Assembly: GCF_000003815.2 (NCBI RefSeq)
Contig: NC_049980.1
Span: 7,433,443 to 7,475,750 of the forward strand
Length of the DNA: 42,308 bases
Source: Branchiostoma floridae
Taxonomy: Eukaryota > Chordata > Leptocardii > Amphioxiformes > Branchiostomatidae
Direction of reading: 5' to 3'
The position numbers and the translations under genes are program-made. Below, in pieces: positions 11,630 to 22,422 of the stretch; the first letter of the stretch is position 1, and every line of letters begins with the position of its first letter. The notes beneath the pieces were generated by a model. It ran no database searches and was not told the DNA's origin. It saw nothing but the letters and a program-made list of their open reading frames with translations.

Positions 11630-12735
11630 TGTATCATTTGTGATAAAAAGATCCTGAAGGCTGCCAATTAGAAAACATGACAACATGTGGCTTATAAAGC
11701 AATTTAGTACCATGTGCTTGCATGGGTCAGTTGAAGTAGAATTTTGATATGCTTAGCTCTATGCACTTACAATGCCGGTATACTTGCATCTTTTGGATAT
11801 GAGAATGATGGGAAATGTGAGAAATTTGAAATCACTGCAATTATTATGCATAAGCTGGATGGATTATGGATTTCAGTGATATGCACATGATGAGATAATA
11901 CTAGTAATGATGATAATTATGATGCTCAAAAATGAATGCCCATCCTGCCACATTTGAAATATTCATTTATTGGTTTTGCTTTTGAAGCACAAACATATTT
12001 TGTGTGAGAGAAAAATTTGAAATATATTTACTATGCAAGTTATTTCAGACTTTATTTAGCCAAAGGCATTGAATAAGATGTTAAATGTATATTCAGGGAA
12101 GAATTGAAATGATTGCCAAAAAATTAAGCAAAGCATGGTCATTTAGTTGTTTGCACTTGAAAAAAAAAACACTTTGTCCTGGAATGAAACTATTCTTTTG
12201 ACTGTAACACTTGTATTTCCACATCATTTAACATGATATTAGATAACATGATATGCGCTTGACAAAAAATATCCCTACCAGTATGTGCATTTTAGTACAT
12301 ATATATGAACCTATGGAAGGAGTATATTTAGTATACATTGAGTAGTATACATTCTTTATTTTGAATGGAATAACAAAGATATTCCCATAGCCTATTTAAG
12401 GCCGTAGGGGTAGTGGGTTGTTATGCACTGGCATGGAACGATATGATGATGATGCACTAGGTATGTTTTGGGCAGGGTATTGGAAGGTTGAGTCCATCGC
12501 TCTCCTTCCACCACCTTTTACCTCCACAACCATTTAGTCAGGTAGAGAGGTCTTATAAAGCGCCTTTCCCAAAGACACAACATCCCTAGCATGTCAGGGC
12601 TTTCCAACCTAATACCTCTGGGTTCTGGGCCTAACACCGTAACTGTTTTTGCCAACATGACGCCATGTTACAAAATACAAATACATACAATTGTATTCAA
12701 CGTGGAAATGTCTTGCATCTCAGATTTTAAGCTTC
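11630..12735. other. Convergent intergenic region
   Basis: AT-rich DNA between the 3' ends of the protease and the KCTD gene. I see no coding sequence. It holds candidate minus-strand poly(A) signals and a SINE-like remnant around 12480-12640 with cctttcccaaagacacaac and cctctgggttctgggcc. Confidence 0.45.
12355..12360 (-). terminator. Candidate poly(A) signal for the KCTD gene
   Basis: AATAAA on the minus strand, about 375 bases beyond the KCTD stop codon. Another AATAAA lies at 12051-12056. Which one is used cannot be seen. Confidence 0.35.
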
Positions 12736-14151
12736 TCACCACCATTCAAAAACCACTCCATAAAGGTGCTTCCCACATGACACTTTTGCCATCTGACCAA
12801 ACTCGTGTGACCACTGGCATTTCCCCACTTCCAGCCTTGCCTCATTACTCTCTCTCACTGAGTATCCTCTTTTCCTCAAGTCTTGAAGCATAACTTTAAA
12901 CACATCTTTTTCCTCAACTTCAACATCCCATGGTCCAAGACTCAACCCGGCATGTCCTTCCTTACAGTCGTGCGTTGCAACATGAATGTCCACATTAAAC
13001 AACTTTCTTCCTTTCTCCAAGTCTTCAGATGACATCTTTAAATACCTAGCTTGTTTGTGTGGCCTTGAATAACCAATGAGCTCCTTTCTGTACAAGCAGA
13101 TCAAAACTGTTGAAGATTTAAGGGGATAATCTGCCTCGGTGGCAAGTCGGATGAGTGTTTCCATGGTTTGGAAGTAGTTTGGAAATTGTCCTAGGAAATG
13201 CTGCCGGCGACTTTCCCCTATGATTGGCGGTGTCTCCCGTAGTTTACTCGCAAGCGGTTCAATGCCAAAATACTGAGCCTCGAGGTACAACTGCTTACAG
13301 ACGTCCAAAGGGGGAAGTTGACCCCGTCTCAGGAAGTTCAGAATGTGGCCAAAGTAGGTGCCATCACTGTCAATGAAGTAACAGCCTGAGGCGTCTTTGA
13401 CAACGTTGTGACGTCCGCTGAACATGGCTGCCAACATGGAGTCCTCGTACTTGCGAAGAGTGGAGAGGGAAGTGGTGAAATGGACACCGCCGACATTCAG
13501 ATCGATGACCTTTGGGAACTGGTGAGAGACAAAATATACATTAAGAAAGTGAGGGAAGTAAGAGTGCAAAGGCTACATACATGTAAAATGCCTCCAAACT
13601 AGAATATTAAGCACAATTTATATGTACTTGAAAAATACATGCAGGTACCCTACTTGTGTTACGAAAGTGTTAATATCACGTACAGAGCAGGACACATGTT
13701 CAGCTGCAGTACTAAGGCAAATGTTTGTTTCCTGGGACCAGACCAACCCTGGAAAAAAACTGCCATTCTATATCTAGCCTTACTTTGGGTCAATGGCAAT
13801 AAAATATTTGATCAGACATCTGAGTGATGAACTTCAAAACAGACTTCCTGTATTTTACACTATTTGCTGAATCACTTTGGCTGAATTAAGAATTAAAAAA
13901 AAAGAATCCCTATGTAACAAAACAAATATAACTATTGTACATTGATTTTACTAGTGTCTCAAGTCCAAAATTATATGTTCCGATCATCTTAAACTTCAAC
14001 TCCACATTATTCAAGCTTTTGTGAGAGAAATACAAGGGAGTTGAATCATACACTCAAATCATAAACTCACTGGAGATGCTGACTCTGCATTTTGCTCCTC
14101 TTTTGGAGATTTTTTGATGAGCTGCTCAACCAGACGTTTTGGCAAGGACAT
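12736..14151 (-). CDS. KCTD7: KCTD7-like BTB/POZ protein; 2 exons
   Basis: Substrate-adaptor-type BTB protein; vertebrate KCTD7 associates with Cullin-3 and is linked to potassium conductance and neuronal lysosome/autophagy disease. Exon 1 is 14151-14071 (27 codons, ending CCA|gtgagt). Exon 2 is 13518-12736 (acceptor ctcaccag|TTCCC, ending TGGTGGTGA). Total 287 residues against about 289 in human KCTD7. The BTB domain begins near residue 31 (VIDLNVGGVHFTTSLSTLRK) and includes MLAAMFSGRHNVV, YFIDSDGTYFGHILNFLRRG and LYLEAQYFGIEPL. The C-terminus, VVFEWW, matches the WW end of KCTD7. KCTD14 is the nearest alternative. The gene converges on the cysteine protease and diverges from the gene at 18336. 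Confidence 0.9.
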
Positions 14152-15316
14152 GGTGAAGCATGTTGATATTCCAAACAGTGAAAGCAATTTCCCTTTCACC
14201 AACGTGTTACCCGGAGCACTACATAGTCAACATGCTTCCTGTCTGCATATTTCAAATTCTAGGTGTATTTGTAGCCCTTAGTGCTCTCCAAGCAGAAGTT
14301 AGGCTCCAGCTTATTTTGGATGTCTTTTTGTTACTAGCCATTTCATTAGGTCGTCTATTTTGTCAGGTTTTCAGTTTGGCTGGTGGACAAAAAGAAAACC
14401 TGGCAAAAGAGAGACCCTGGTAAAATACCTAAAAGGAAGTCTAAAACATGCCGGAGCATTAGTTACCTCTGCTTGGATAGAAGCTTCTAAAACAGGCCCA
14501 CGGTGTGACACTTTGCCCTTGATCTGAATGGCAGTGGCCGGACACAGTTCATGTTACTATGCTGGCCTGGTTCTGACAGTCTCAGGTCACCACAACCACA
14601 AGAGGAATGTCTCACTCGTTTTGGCCTATTTAGTCATGTGTTTTTTAACCTCCTTGGTCATTCATACCAGACAGATTTCTGATATATCATTAGGGAGAAT
14701 ATCAAGGGATTTCACATTAGGGCAAGCACTGACAAGAGCCAGAATTGCCCCTTGAATGGCTAGAAAATCATGATGGACATGAGCAGCTTACATTAACATC
14801 TGATAATATGATGAGGATACATGATACAACAACATAACACGTTATAACTTAATCCCAGGGTATTAGGTAGAGGTTAGTGCCACACACAAAATTTTTTGTC
14901 AGCAAGGGTTTTCCCCATACCTATCCCCTCTTTGATCAAATTTTTACCCTTGGCTTCAAAAAGCGTTAGTGCAGGTCATTTAATGTTATCATATCAGTAT
15001 CAGTAACACTTCGTTTGTTTACGTCAACTAACCTTATCCGCCCCCTACCCTGATCGATCTGAGTCCAAATGCTGTAAAATTATGGAGATCCATCAAACGT
15101 TAGAAACACACGTCGAAACTGTGAGCCACACTGAGGTATCACAGCAAGGTCGAATTTTTTTCCTATAGATGTAAGTAAAGATCCATGTCTTCAAAAAGTG
15201 TTTCCAGTCCTGTTGTCATACATACAGCCAGGTATAGTTTTCTAAGTTTTAATATTTCAACTGAACACATAATTATTTACTCTAGCTCTAGACCTCAAAC
15301 ATTAACTCTATTGTGG
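14152..15316. other. Upstream region of the KCTD gene
   Basis: This should contain the KCTD promoter and 5' UTR (minus strand). No coding exon, RNA gene or clear repeat boundary is evident. Confidence 0.4.
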
Positions 15317-15324
15317 AAAACATT
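15317..15324. repeat. Target-site duplication, left copy
   Basis: AAAACATT, identical to 17619-17626 and directly abutting the inverted repeat of the foldback element. Confidence 0.85.
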
Positions 15325-17618
15325 GGTTACGGTCGCATTTGTCTCGTCACGAAAATGCAAATGAGCAAACGCCCGATTTCACGACCACGAAATTGGAATA
15401 TGACCTGATGTTGCGACGTTGCACGTGAGTTGCCCAATGCCGGCACGCGAGGAAGCCCAGGACAGCGATCGTGCCCCACGACGTATGTCTATGATTCTCA
15501 AACTGACAACATACAATAATTGACGAATCGCTGGGAAAAATGATGCCCCACGACGCATGTCTATGATTCTCAAACTGACAACATACAATTGACGAATCGC
15601 TGGGAAAAATGATGCCCCACGACGTATAAACGTTATGTCTATGATTCTCAAACTGACAACATACAATAATTGACGAATCGCTGGGAAAAATGATGCCCCA
15701 CGACGTATGTCCATGATTCTCAAACTGACAACATACAATTGACGAATCGCTGGGAAAAATGATGCCCCACGACGTATAAACGTTATGTCTATGATTCTCA
15801 AACTGACAACATACAATAATTGACGAATTGCTGGGAAAAATGATGCCCCACGACGTATGTCTATGATTCTCAAACTGACAACATACAATTGACGAATCCC
15901 TGGGAAAAATGATGCCCCACGACGTATGTCTATGATTCTCAAACTGACAACATACAATTGACGAATTGCTGGGAAAAATGATGCCCCACGACGTATAAAC
16001 GTTATGTCTATGATTCTCAAACTGACAACATACAATAATTGACGAATCGCTGGGAAAAATGATGCCCCACGACGTATGTCTATGATTCTCAAACTGACAA
16101 CATACAATTGACGAATTGCTGGGAAAAATGATGCCCCACGACGTATAAACGTTATGTCTATGATTCTCAAACTGACAACATACAATAATTGACGAATCCC
16201 TGGGAAAAATGATGCCCCACGACGTATGTCTATGATTCTCAAACTGACAACATACAATTGACGCATCTGACAGTGCTACCGTAATGATGTGAAAATGTGA
16301 CATATGACAATGCGAAGAACTAATTTTGTCATCTGCCCTACTATGATTTTAAATCTAGTAACATCTGACAATGGTCCTTACAACCGGTGTCAGTTTTTTT
16401 TATCTAAGATCTGACATTGGCCCTTACACCATGTCAGGTTTTCAATCTAACATCTGTCATTACGCCATGTCAGATTTTTAATCTAACACCTGACATTTTT
16501 CATATTATTGTCAGATTTCCTGTCTGACATCTGACAATCATCCTCCCAATGTAAGATTTCTAGTCTAACATCTGACACTTTTTGTAGCACTGTCAGATTT
16601 TTGAATCAAACATCAAACATTCGTCTTCAAACAGTCAGATTATTTCAATCTAAAATCTGATTTAAAAATCTGACATGGCGCAAGGACCAATGTCAGATGT
16701 TAGATTAAAAACCTGACTTGGTGTAAGGACCAATGTCAGATGTTAGATTAAAAACCTGACTTGGTGTAAGGACCAATGTCAGATGTTAGATTAAAAACCT
16801 GACTTGGTGTAATATTTCAGGTCATCATAGTAGGGCAGATAACAGAAGTTCTTCGCATTGTCATATGTCACATATTCACATCATTACGGGTAGCACTGTC
16901 AGATGTGAAATCAGATATGACAGAACTGATGTATGTTGTCAGTTTGAGAATCATAGACATACGTCGTGGGGCATCATTTTTCCCAGCGATTCGTCAATTG
17001 TATGTTGTCAGTTTGAGAATCATAGACATACGTCGTGGGGCATCATTTTTCCCAGCAATTCGTCAATTGTATGTTGTCAGTTTGAGAATCATAGACATAC
17101 ATCGTGGGGCATCATTTTTCCCAGCGATTCGTCAATTGTATGTTGTCAGTTTGAGAATCATAGACATACGTCGTGGGGCATCATTTTTCCCAGCAATTCG
17201 TCAATTGTATGTTGTCAGTTTGAGAATCATAGACATACGTCGTGGGGCATCATTTTTCCCAGCAATTCGTCAATTGTATGTTGTCAGTTTGAGAATTATA
17301 GACATACGTCGTGGGGCATCATTTTTCCCAGCGATTCGTCAATTATTGTATGTTGTGAGTTTGAGAATCATAGACATAACGTTAAATATACGTCGTGGGG
17401 CATCATTTTTCCCAGCGATTCGTCAATTGTATGTTGTCAGTTTGAGAATCATAGACATACGTCGTGGGGCACGATCGCTGTCCTGGGCTTCCTCGCGTGC
17501 CGGGATTGGGCAACTCACGTGCAACGTCGCAACGTCAGGTCATATTCCAATTTCGTGGTCGTGAAATCGGGCGTTTGCTCATTTGCATTTTCGTGACGAG
17601 ACAAATGCGACCGCAACC
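15325..17618. mobile_element. Foldback (FB-like) transposon with tandem-repeat arms
   Basis: The whole 2294 bp is a palindrome. The ends GGTTACGGTCGCATTTGTC and its near-perfect complement carry about 150 bp of unique inverted sequence. Each arm then has a tandem array of a 69-bp unit containing cagtttgagaatcatagac: 11 copies on the left (about 15475-16262), 8 on the right (about 16925-17470), with 72- to 81-bp variants. The centre (16320-16840) contains smaller inverted repeats, including a 43-bp unit (gtcagatgttagattaaaaa). It is flanked by an 8-bp target duplication. Because 69 is divisible by 3, the repeats stay open in two frames and give long spurious proteins. No transposase is present. 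Drosophila FB elements share the long, internally repetitive arms; the 8-bp duplication would suit hAT-, Merlin- or MULE-type transposases. Confidence 0.9.
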
Positions 17619-17626
17619 AAAACATT
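17619..17626. repeat. Target-site duplication, right copy
   Basis: AAAACATT, identical to 15317-15324. Confidence 0.85.
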
Positions 17627-18335
17627 CTTGATGAATCCATCCATCCGGTTTATACAATCACCTGTTCTCCAGCCATGAAGGACTTCTGCTTTTCAGTGAC
17701 CCAGCTCACAGGTAGGTGTTATTGCAACGTCCTTGGTTATTGCCAGTGGTCCTGAATGGATGCGCTATCAAAACAAAAACACTGTGGTAAAAAACACTCA
17801 ATGGCTTCACTTCCGCCTTTGCTAAAAGGTCAAAGGTTAGTAAGGCAATACCATTATATGGGGGACATATTTTTTCTTTAATGATTCACTACTTGAACAT
17901 TTTAGGACTTAAATTATTAAGTCAATGCAATATTATTATTCTCTGAAATTTTTGTTTACGGACATAATTTGTGTGCTTATTTACTTATTATTGGTTTATA
18001 GAATAGCCCCTCCCTGTCGACAAAGTCGTAACTCCCTCAAGGACCGTGCATGTGCCAACCCGGAAATAACTGGACAAAAAGTGTGAACTTTTGTTTATTG
18101 TTCCTCTTCGTGGTCAAAAGCACACCTGTACATTGTGATGACTTCATCAACTGCTGGGAAGTCCCACAAATGCCCCGGTCTGCGTTAGTTTGCGCACTTT
18201 GGAACCACCAACGTCCTTGGACCCTCCAATGCGGTTTTAAAAACATCAACATGCAACATTATGGAGCGTTTTCCGGATTGTTGTGGATCAAAGTCTCACG
18301 TTGAAATGTCCAGATGGTAAGGAATTTGGATCCTC
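17627..18335. other. Upstream region of the gene at 18336
   Basis: No convincing coding exon. It contains an ETS-like ttccggat about 60 bases before the proposed ATG, and a small ATG frame ending in a good donor at 17675-17711 that I could not connect to anything. Confidence 0.35.
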
Positions 18336-21300
18336 ATGGCAGCAGACGAAGACGAAGGGATGTCCCTCACCAAGAACATGGTAATATGCCAATAGATTAG
18401 ATCACGCTTCAAGCAGCCTATTAGTCTTAAGGCCATTGTAACTGTAAGAAGTCTGAGACTTAAACCCCCCACTGTTACACTACTCCCCTCTTCTTCTCAA
18501 GATTCGTCCTCGAATCTCCAGTTCGAGCACCCTGTGGGCAGGCACATCTCCGGCCTGTTATCCACCAGGGCCACGTCGGGCGCCAATGTAAGAAGTCTGA
18601 GGGGCGAGTAGAACAGAAATAAACAATATATACAAATATCCCGACCGGCCCGGGAATCGAACCCGGGTCCTTAGGATCACAACACCAGCGGTCTAACTGA
18701 TCGAGCCAAAAGCCTGACAGGCGTTTGGCATGGATAGTTAGCACTACTTAAACCCCCCACTGTTACATAACATAATAATTATTTATATGTAAGAAACAAT
18801 GATATTACCAACATCCTGGACAAGAGAATTCAGAACATGTTAATCCTATTAATTTATATAACAGTTATATGCCCAATCATCCCAACAAATTATGAGAACA
18901 TGTAATGTAGGTTAGTCAACAAGATTGATGGCTTGAAAACAAGACTGTGTATTTGTCAATGAAGATTAGACAACCAGGTATTAAGATATGCCAGTTTCAC
19001 TGACAAAAGATAGTGGATGCTATCTGAAACGTTTTTCCAAAATCATATCCATTTGCTTGAGTAACTGCTTTTTATCAATACAGTGTATTCCTTATCACCC
19101 GATACACATAACGATTGTATACTGTCCATTGACCACTTTAATAAGAAGCCTTTTGGGGCCGCGTAGCACAGTGGTACTGTGTATTCGGCCCGTGACCGAG
19201 AGGTCGCCGGTTCGAATCCGCCTGTCGTGTTGCCGGTCTTGTGCCCTTGGCCTTGGGAAAGGCACTTTACACGACTTTCCTCACTTTACTCAAGTGAAAA
19301 ATGAGTCGTCCCTCGGATAGGACGTTAAATGGAGGTCCCGTGTATGGGGAGAGCCATACCCCATGCACGTTAAAAAAAAAACACACGTGCGATGGTGCGG
19401 TGTGCGTTGGTGCAAATCCTTCTGTCGGGAGTTGGTGATTCACTTCAAATCATCCGGATGGAGGCCTGGCAAACCTCTGTCTCGTATCAGCCTCATGGTG
19501 ATCTACATCATTCACCCGGACGGGTTTGTCACCCCGTAAGGGGCGGTATAACCCGTCGTGTGCGAACATGTGCGAACATGTACAGGGTTAGCCCTTGATA
19601 ATAGCCTACGGCTAGTTGGGCAGCCCTGGCTGTTTGTAAACAGCTGAACAAATAAATAAATACGATAAGAAGCCTTTTATTTGTCACATCCTGTGTAGGA
19701 GATGGTCCCACTGAGACCCAGGAAGCCAGCAGGTGAGGATGAAGTGTTGCCGTGCCCCATGCAGGTGGCCATCTATGGGAAACAGGACAGGTGCCAAAGG
19801 ACTATGGTAAGAGGTGTCAAATGCTTTTTCCCTGTGTGCTGACTTCATCCATCTCTAAATAAGCAGACCAATGTTTTAAGAAAACATTATAAGCATCCAC
19901 CTGAAAGCCCATCAAAACTGGACGGCATCTTTGGCATTTTAGAAAGCATTAATTTCGCTGAAAATGTGAGAAATTAATAGAATTGTTGTGGCCCAATGGA
20001 AAATCAATAATTCACATAGCACTTATGTCATGTTTTTGCTAGGTCAGTTTACACTACAATCAATATTTCACATAGCACTTATGTCATGTTTTTACTAGGT
20101 CAGTTTACACACTTATGTAATGTTTTTGCTAGGTCAGTTTACACACTTATGTCATGTTTTTGCTAGGTCAGTTTACAGTGTAAACTGACCTAGCAAAAAC
20201 ATGACATAAGTGCTATGTGAAATATTGATTTTCCATTGGGCCACAACAACTTAACAGCAAGGTCAGGTTTAAAAAAAGTCACAACTGCCTAAGAAGACAA
20301 TTCAGTGGACTGATAGAATCTGGTCCATGTCAGCAGGTGGTTAATAATTGTGTCAATAGCTATAGGAAAAATCTACAAAGGACAACCAAAAAGTGGTCAC
20401 ATCGGCAAGGTGGCCCTTATGTGTAGTTGGCCACCTTCACAGGTTTGACTCTACTCCTTGTTGAATGCCAAGTTGAATATCTTGCTATTATTCAAGATTA
20501 TTTTTAGGTCATATGTCGAGGCTACAGTCCAAGTGAATGAATAATTTCTCCTTTGTTTCAATCCAGAAATCAGCATATGTTCATGTGCAGAAATGTGGAG
20601 GTAAGTCAGCTCTGTTTCCATCATCTTCATCTTATGTTCAGATTATCTTCTGGACCCGCGGCCATTGTCTCTAAATTCTAGATCCCCATATACCACATCC
20701 CTATACCGCATCTCCTTTTTTTACAGGGTTTGGTATCAAGTTGTTCTTCCATGAGATAGCAGGACGAATCTCCCAATGGTTGCCGAGATTCAGTCAAGAC
20801 AAGGTCCGCAGAGAAATCCTGGAGCATGCCAGGTGCGGAGCCAACTGCTGCGGACGTTTGCACAACCAGGCCAGCTATGAATGTAAAGTCAGCCTCGACA
20901 ATCTCAACAGCATCATGGCTTGTAGGGAGACAGTTGTGCTGTCTTTCCAAGAATGGGGACAACTAAAGGTGAGGAAATAGTCTATTGTTAAGTTACAAAT
21001 TCTCAGACCCTTTTATTAGGATATTCAATTATATGGATGAGATCCTCCTAGGGAACCATAAGACTGCTGTGAGCATGCAAAAGAAATGAAAGTTTGGTAG
21101 ACACACTGGGGCTACAGACACTACTGTGGGTACGGACACTACAAGGGGCATAGACACAACTGGGGGTACAGACAGTTTTTAAAGTACAGACACTGCTAGG
21201 GGTACGGACATTACTGTCGTGGGGTACAGACATTTGTTTCTTTGTTTATTTCGATCTCCATTAGACTTTACGTTACTGGGGAGTTCGAACACTACTGGAG

Positions 21301-21984
21301 TACAGATACTCCAGGGGGTACTGACACTACCAGGGTATGGTCACTCGTGGGGATATGGACACTGGTAGGGGTATGGACACTACTGGGGGCTATGGACACC
21401 ACTGGGGATATAGACACTGGCATGGGTTAGAACACTACTTGGGGTACATTTTAACCTAAGAAGGATCTAATAGAAACCTGTTGGTATTATGGAAAATTTG
21501 AAGTGCTTTACACTGTGTATGGAAAATGGCAATTATTTTATATCATAATTTCTGTTATTATATTTTTCAGGACATTTTTTTCACAGGAAAGAAGAGTAGT
21601 AAGAGGCTGGAGCAACTGTTGAAAAGTTGGTTGTCAGAGAAGCCTTGGGAAAGTCATCAGTTTGAAGTGGATATTCCGCCTGATCAGTGCCTTTCCCATG
21701 GGAAAGCTGTGTTGTGCATATACCCGAGGTGGCTCGTGTTGTCCAAAGTGTACAGCGAAAAAGAACTGAAGGAAAAAGTGGCTTGTCAGAACCTGCCGGA
21801 AGAAGAAGAAGAAGAAGAAATGGAAGTAGACAGCATAGAGGATGTGCACGCACACGTGGAAGCAAAGTTGCCTTTCAGGTATACCAAGTTGGGATTTCAG
21901 ACCAGTGCTGTATCCAGGACACGTCCTCTTATTCAAAGAGAGAAATTTGCATGTTGGGACTTAAAAGATTCACCTCATGAGTGA
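18336..21984 (+). CDS. Five-exon gene of unknown function, possibly the 5' part of the death-domain gene
   Basis: Exons: 18336-18380, 19699-19806, 20567-20600, 20727-20968, 21571-21984. The phases join cleanly to give 280 residues ending at TGA. Start MAADEDEGMSLTKNM, chosen because this short exon ends in ATG|gtaata in the phase that the acceptor at 19698 needs. Visible: a Cys-rich patch near residues 90-97 (HARCGANCC), a stretch rich in charged residues, and a run of seven Glu followed by MEVDSIEDVH. I recognise no domain. The next exons (22710 on) start with a phase-0 acceptor preceded by an in-frame stop, so any continuation needs a phase-0 donor inside the last exon; the best donor-like site there (TTCAG|GTATAC) is phase 2. 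It may therefore be a separate gene, or alternative 3' termination of the following one. Confidence 0.6.
18443..18767 (-). mobile_element. TRIM-like miniature LTR retroelement with a tRNA-like sequence in its LTR
   Basis: Read on the minus strand: the 5' LTR is 18767-18587 (181 bp, TGTAACAGTGGGGGG to CTTCTTACA); PBS TGGCGCCCGACGTGG at 18585-18571, one base after the LTR; internal region 107 bp; polypurine tract AAGAAGAGGGGAGTA near 18495-18481; 3' LTR 18479-18443 (37 bp), which has the same first 22 and last 15 bases but lacks the middle 144. Flanking target duplication TAAC (18439-18442, 18768-18771). The PBS differs by one base from the Lys1,2-type PBS (TGGCGCCCAACGTGG). It lies in intron 1 of the gene at 18336. 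There is no coding capacity. Confidence 0.8.
18641..18712 (-). other. tRNA-like segment inside the 5' LTR of the miniature element
   Basis: On the minus strand it has a D-arm-like TGGCTCGATCAGTTAGA, a possible GTG anticodon loop (TTGTGAT), a perfect 5-bp T stem (CCGGG/CCCGG, 18650-18666) and the Pol III B box GGTTCGATTCC (18653-18663). The acceptor and anticodon stems do not pair well, so it is tRNA-derived rather than a functional tRNA gene. Confidence 0.65.
18955..19080. repeat. Dispersed repeat containing tgtcaatgaag/ttagac
   Basis: The head (tgtcaatgaagattagacaa, then ccaggtattaagatatgcca) recurs at 27674 and more weakly at 33412. The second half (tctgaaacgtttttccaaaa) recurs at 27718-27776 in inverted orientation. 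Family unknown. Confidence 0.5.
19155..19664 (+). mobile_element. Long tRNA-derived SINE with 14-bp target duplication
   Basis: The A box TAGCACAGTGG (19164-19174) and B box GGTTCGAATCC (19209-19219) show a tRNA-derived Pol III promoter. The body includes tcggataggacgttaaatgg and a poly-A-like patch near 19371; the tail is aacaaataaataaatacg. The direct repeat ATAAGAAGCCTTTT flanks it exactly (19141-19154 and 19665-19678). It is a 510-bp element lying 20 bases upstream of the acceptor AG of exon 2 of the host gene, so the right-hand duplication contributes to that intron end. Confidence 0.85.
19983..20249. mobile_element. Palindromic element with internal tandem repeats
   Basis: The left arm begins ttgttgtggcccaatggaaa and the right arm ends in its exact complement. 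Between them the unit acttatgtcatgtttttgct plus aggtcagtttacac is repeated four times, then reversed once around a centre near 20176. It lies in intron 2 of the gene at 18336. No target duplication was identified. Confidence 0.7.
20388..20454. mobile_element. Fragment of the mariner-type MITE
   Basis: Repeats of gtggccac-like motifs ending cacaggtttgact match the right end of the element at 5940-6391. The left end is missing. Confidence 0.55.
21100..21445. repeat. Degenerate minisatellite
   Basis: About 18-20 bp units of the form gacactactgggggtacg, repeated with many substitutions, fill much of the intron between 20968 and 21571. Confidence 0.7.
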
Positions 21985-22422
21985 AAAGAATCTGAACTTC
22001 ATGACACAAAGTTGATGAAGTTGTATTGCCCTTGGCTTAAAATGTACAAAACAAATTATCAACAACGAGTGGAACAGAAAAAAGATTTGAACTGTAGACA
22101 GCCATACATTGTATGTCAGGCACTTCAGCCTGTTATTGACTTGGCAAATCAGAACAACTAGGCTCAACACTCTGGTCAAGTCAGCCCAGCACCCTTACCC
22201 CAACCCTTTTCCCTAATTAGTGTAGGCCAAGTTGACCAGGATGTTGGGCTGAATTATTCAGAACTGTCAGGTTAAGTTGACTCAGGGGTCGAGTTGGTAA
22301 TGGGTGGAATCATCCAGGTCTCCTTTCAACACATGTCTTCAAAAATTGGTTGACTTCCATCTGCATTTTACGCTTTATGGAAAGTTCCTTGAATTACATA
22401 CCAACAATCCTGGTTTAAATGG

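Noticed and set aside
15475-16262. CRISPR-like array of regular repeats
   Set aside because: The sequence is eukaryotic, the 69-bp units are contiguous without unique spacers, and the array is mirrored within a transposon.
15347-16303. Long minus-strand open frames of about 300 residues with repeated CCQFENHRHTSWGIIFP
   Set aside because: They are translations of the 69-bp tandem repeat in a foldback transposon. Two frames stay open only because the unit is a multiple of three, and the mirror arm gives the same peptides on the other strand.
16865-17596. Plus-strand repeat protein of about 240 residues
   Set aside because: Same reason: right arm of the foldback element.
17675-17711. Small exon candidate MKDFCFSVTQLT ending in a gtaggt donor
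   Set aside because: No acceptor of matching phase joins it to the next exons, and the ATG at 18336 gives a cleaner start.
18641-18712. Functional tRNA gene
   Set aside because: Only the T arm and B box are intact; the anticodon and acceptor stems do not pair, and the segment lies inside an LTR.
21634-21936. Minus-strand frame with a poly-Phe/Leu run
   Set aside because: It is the complement of the poly-Glu coding tract in the plus-strand exon.
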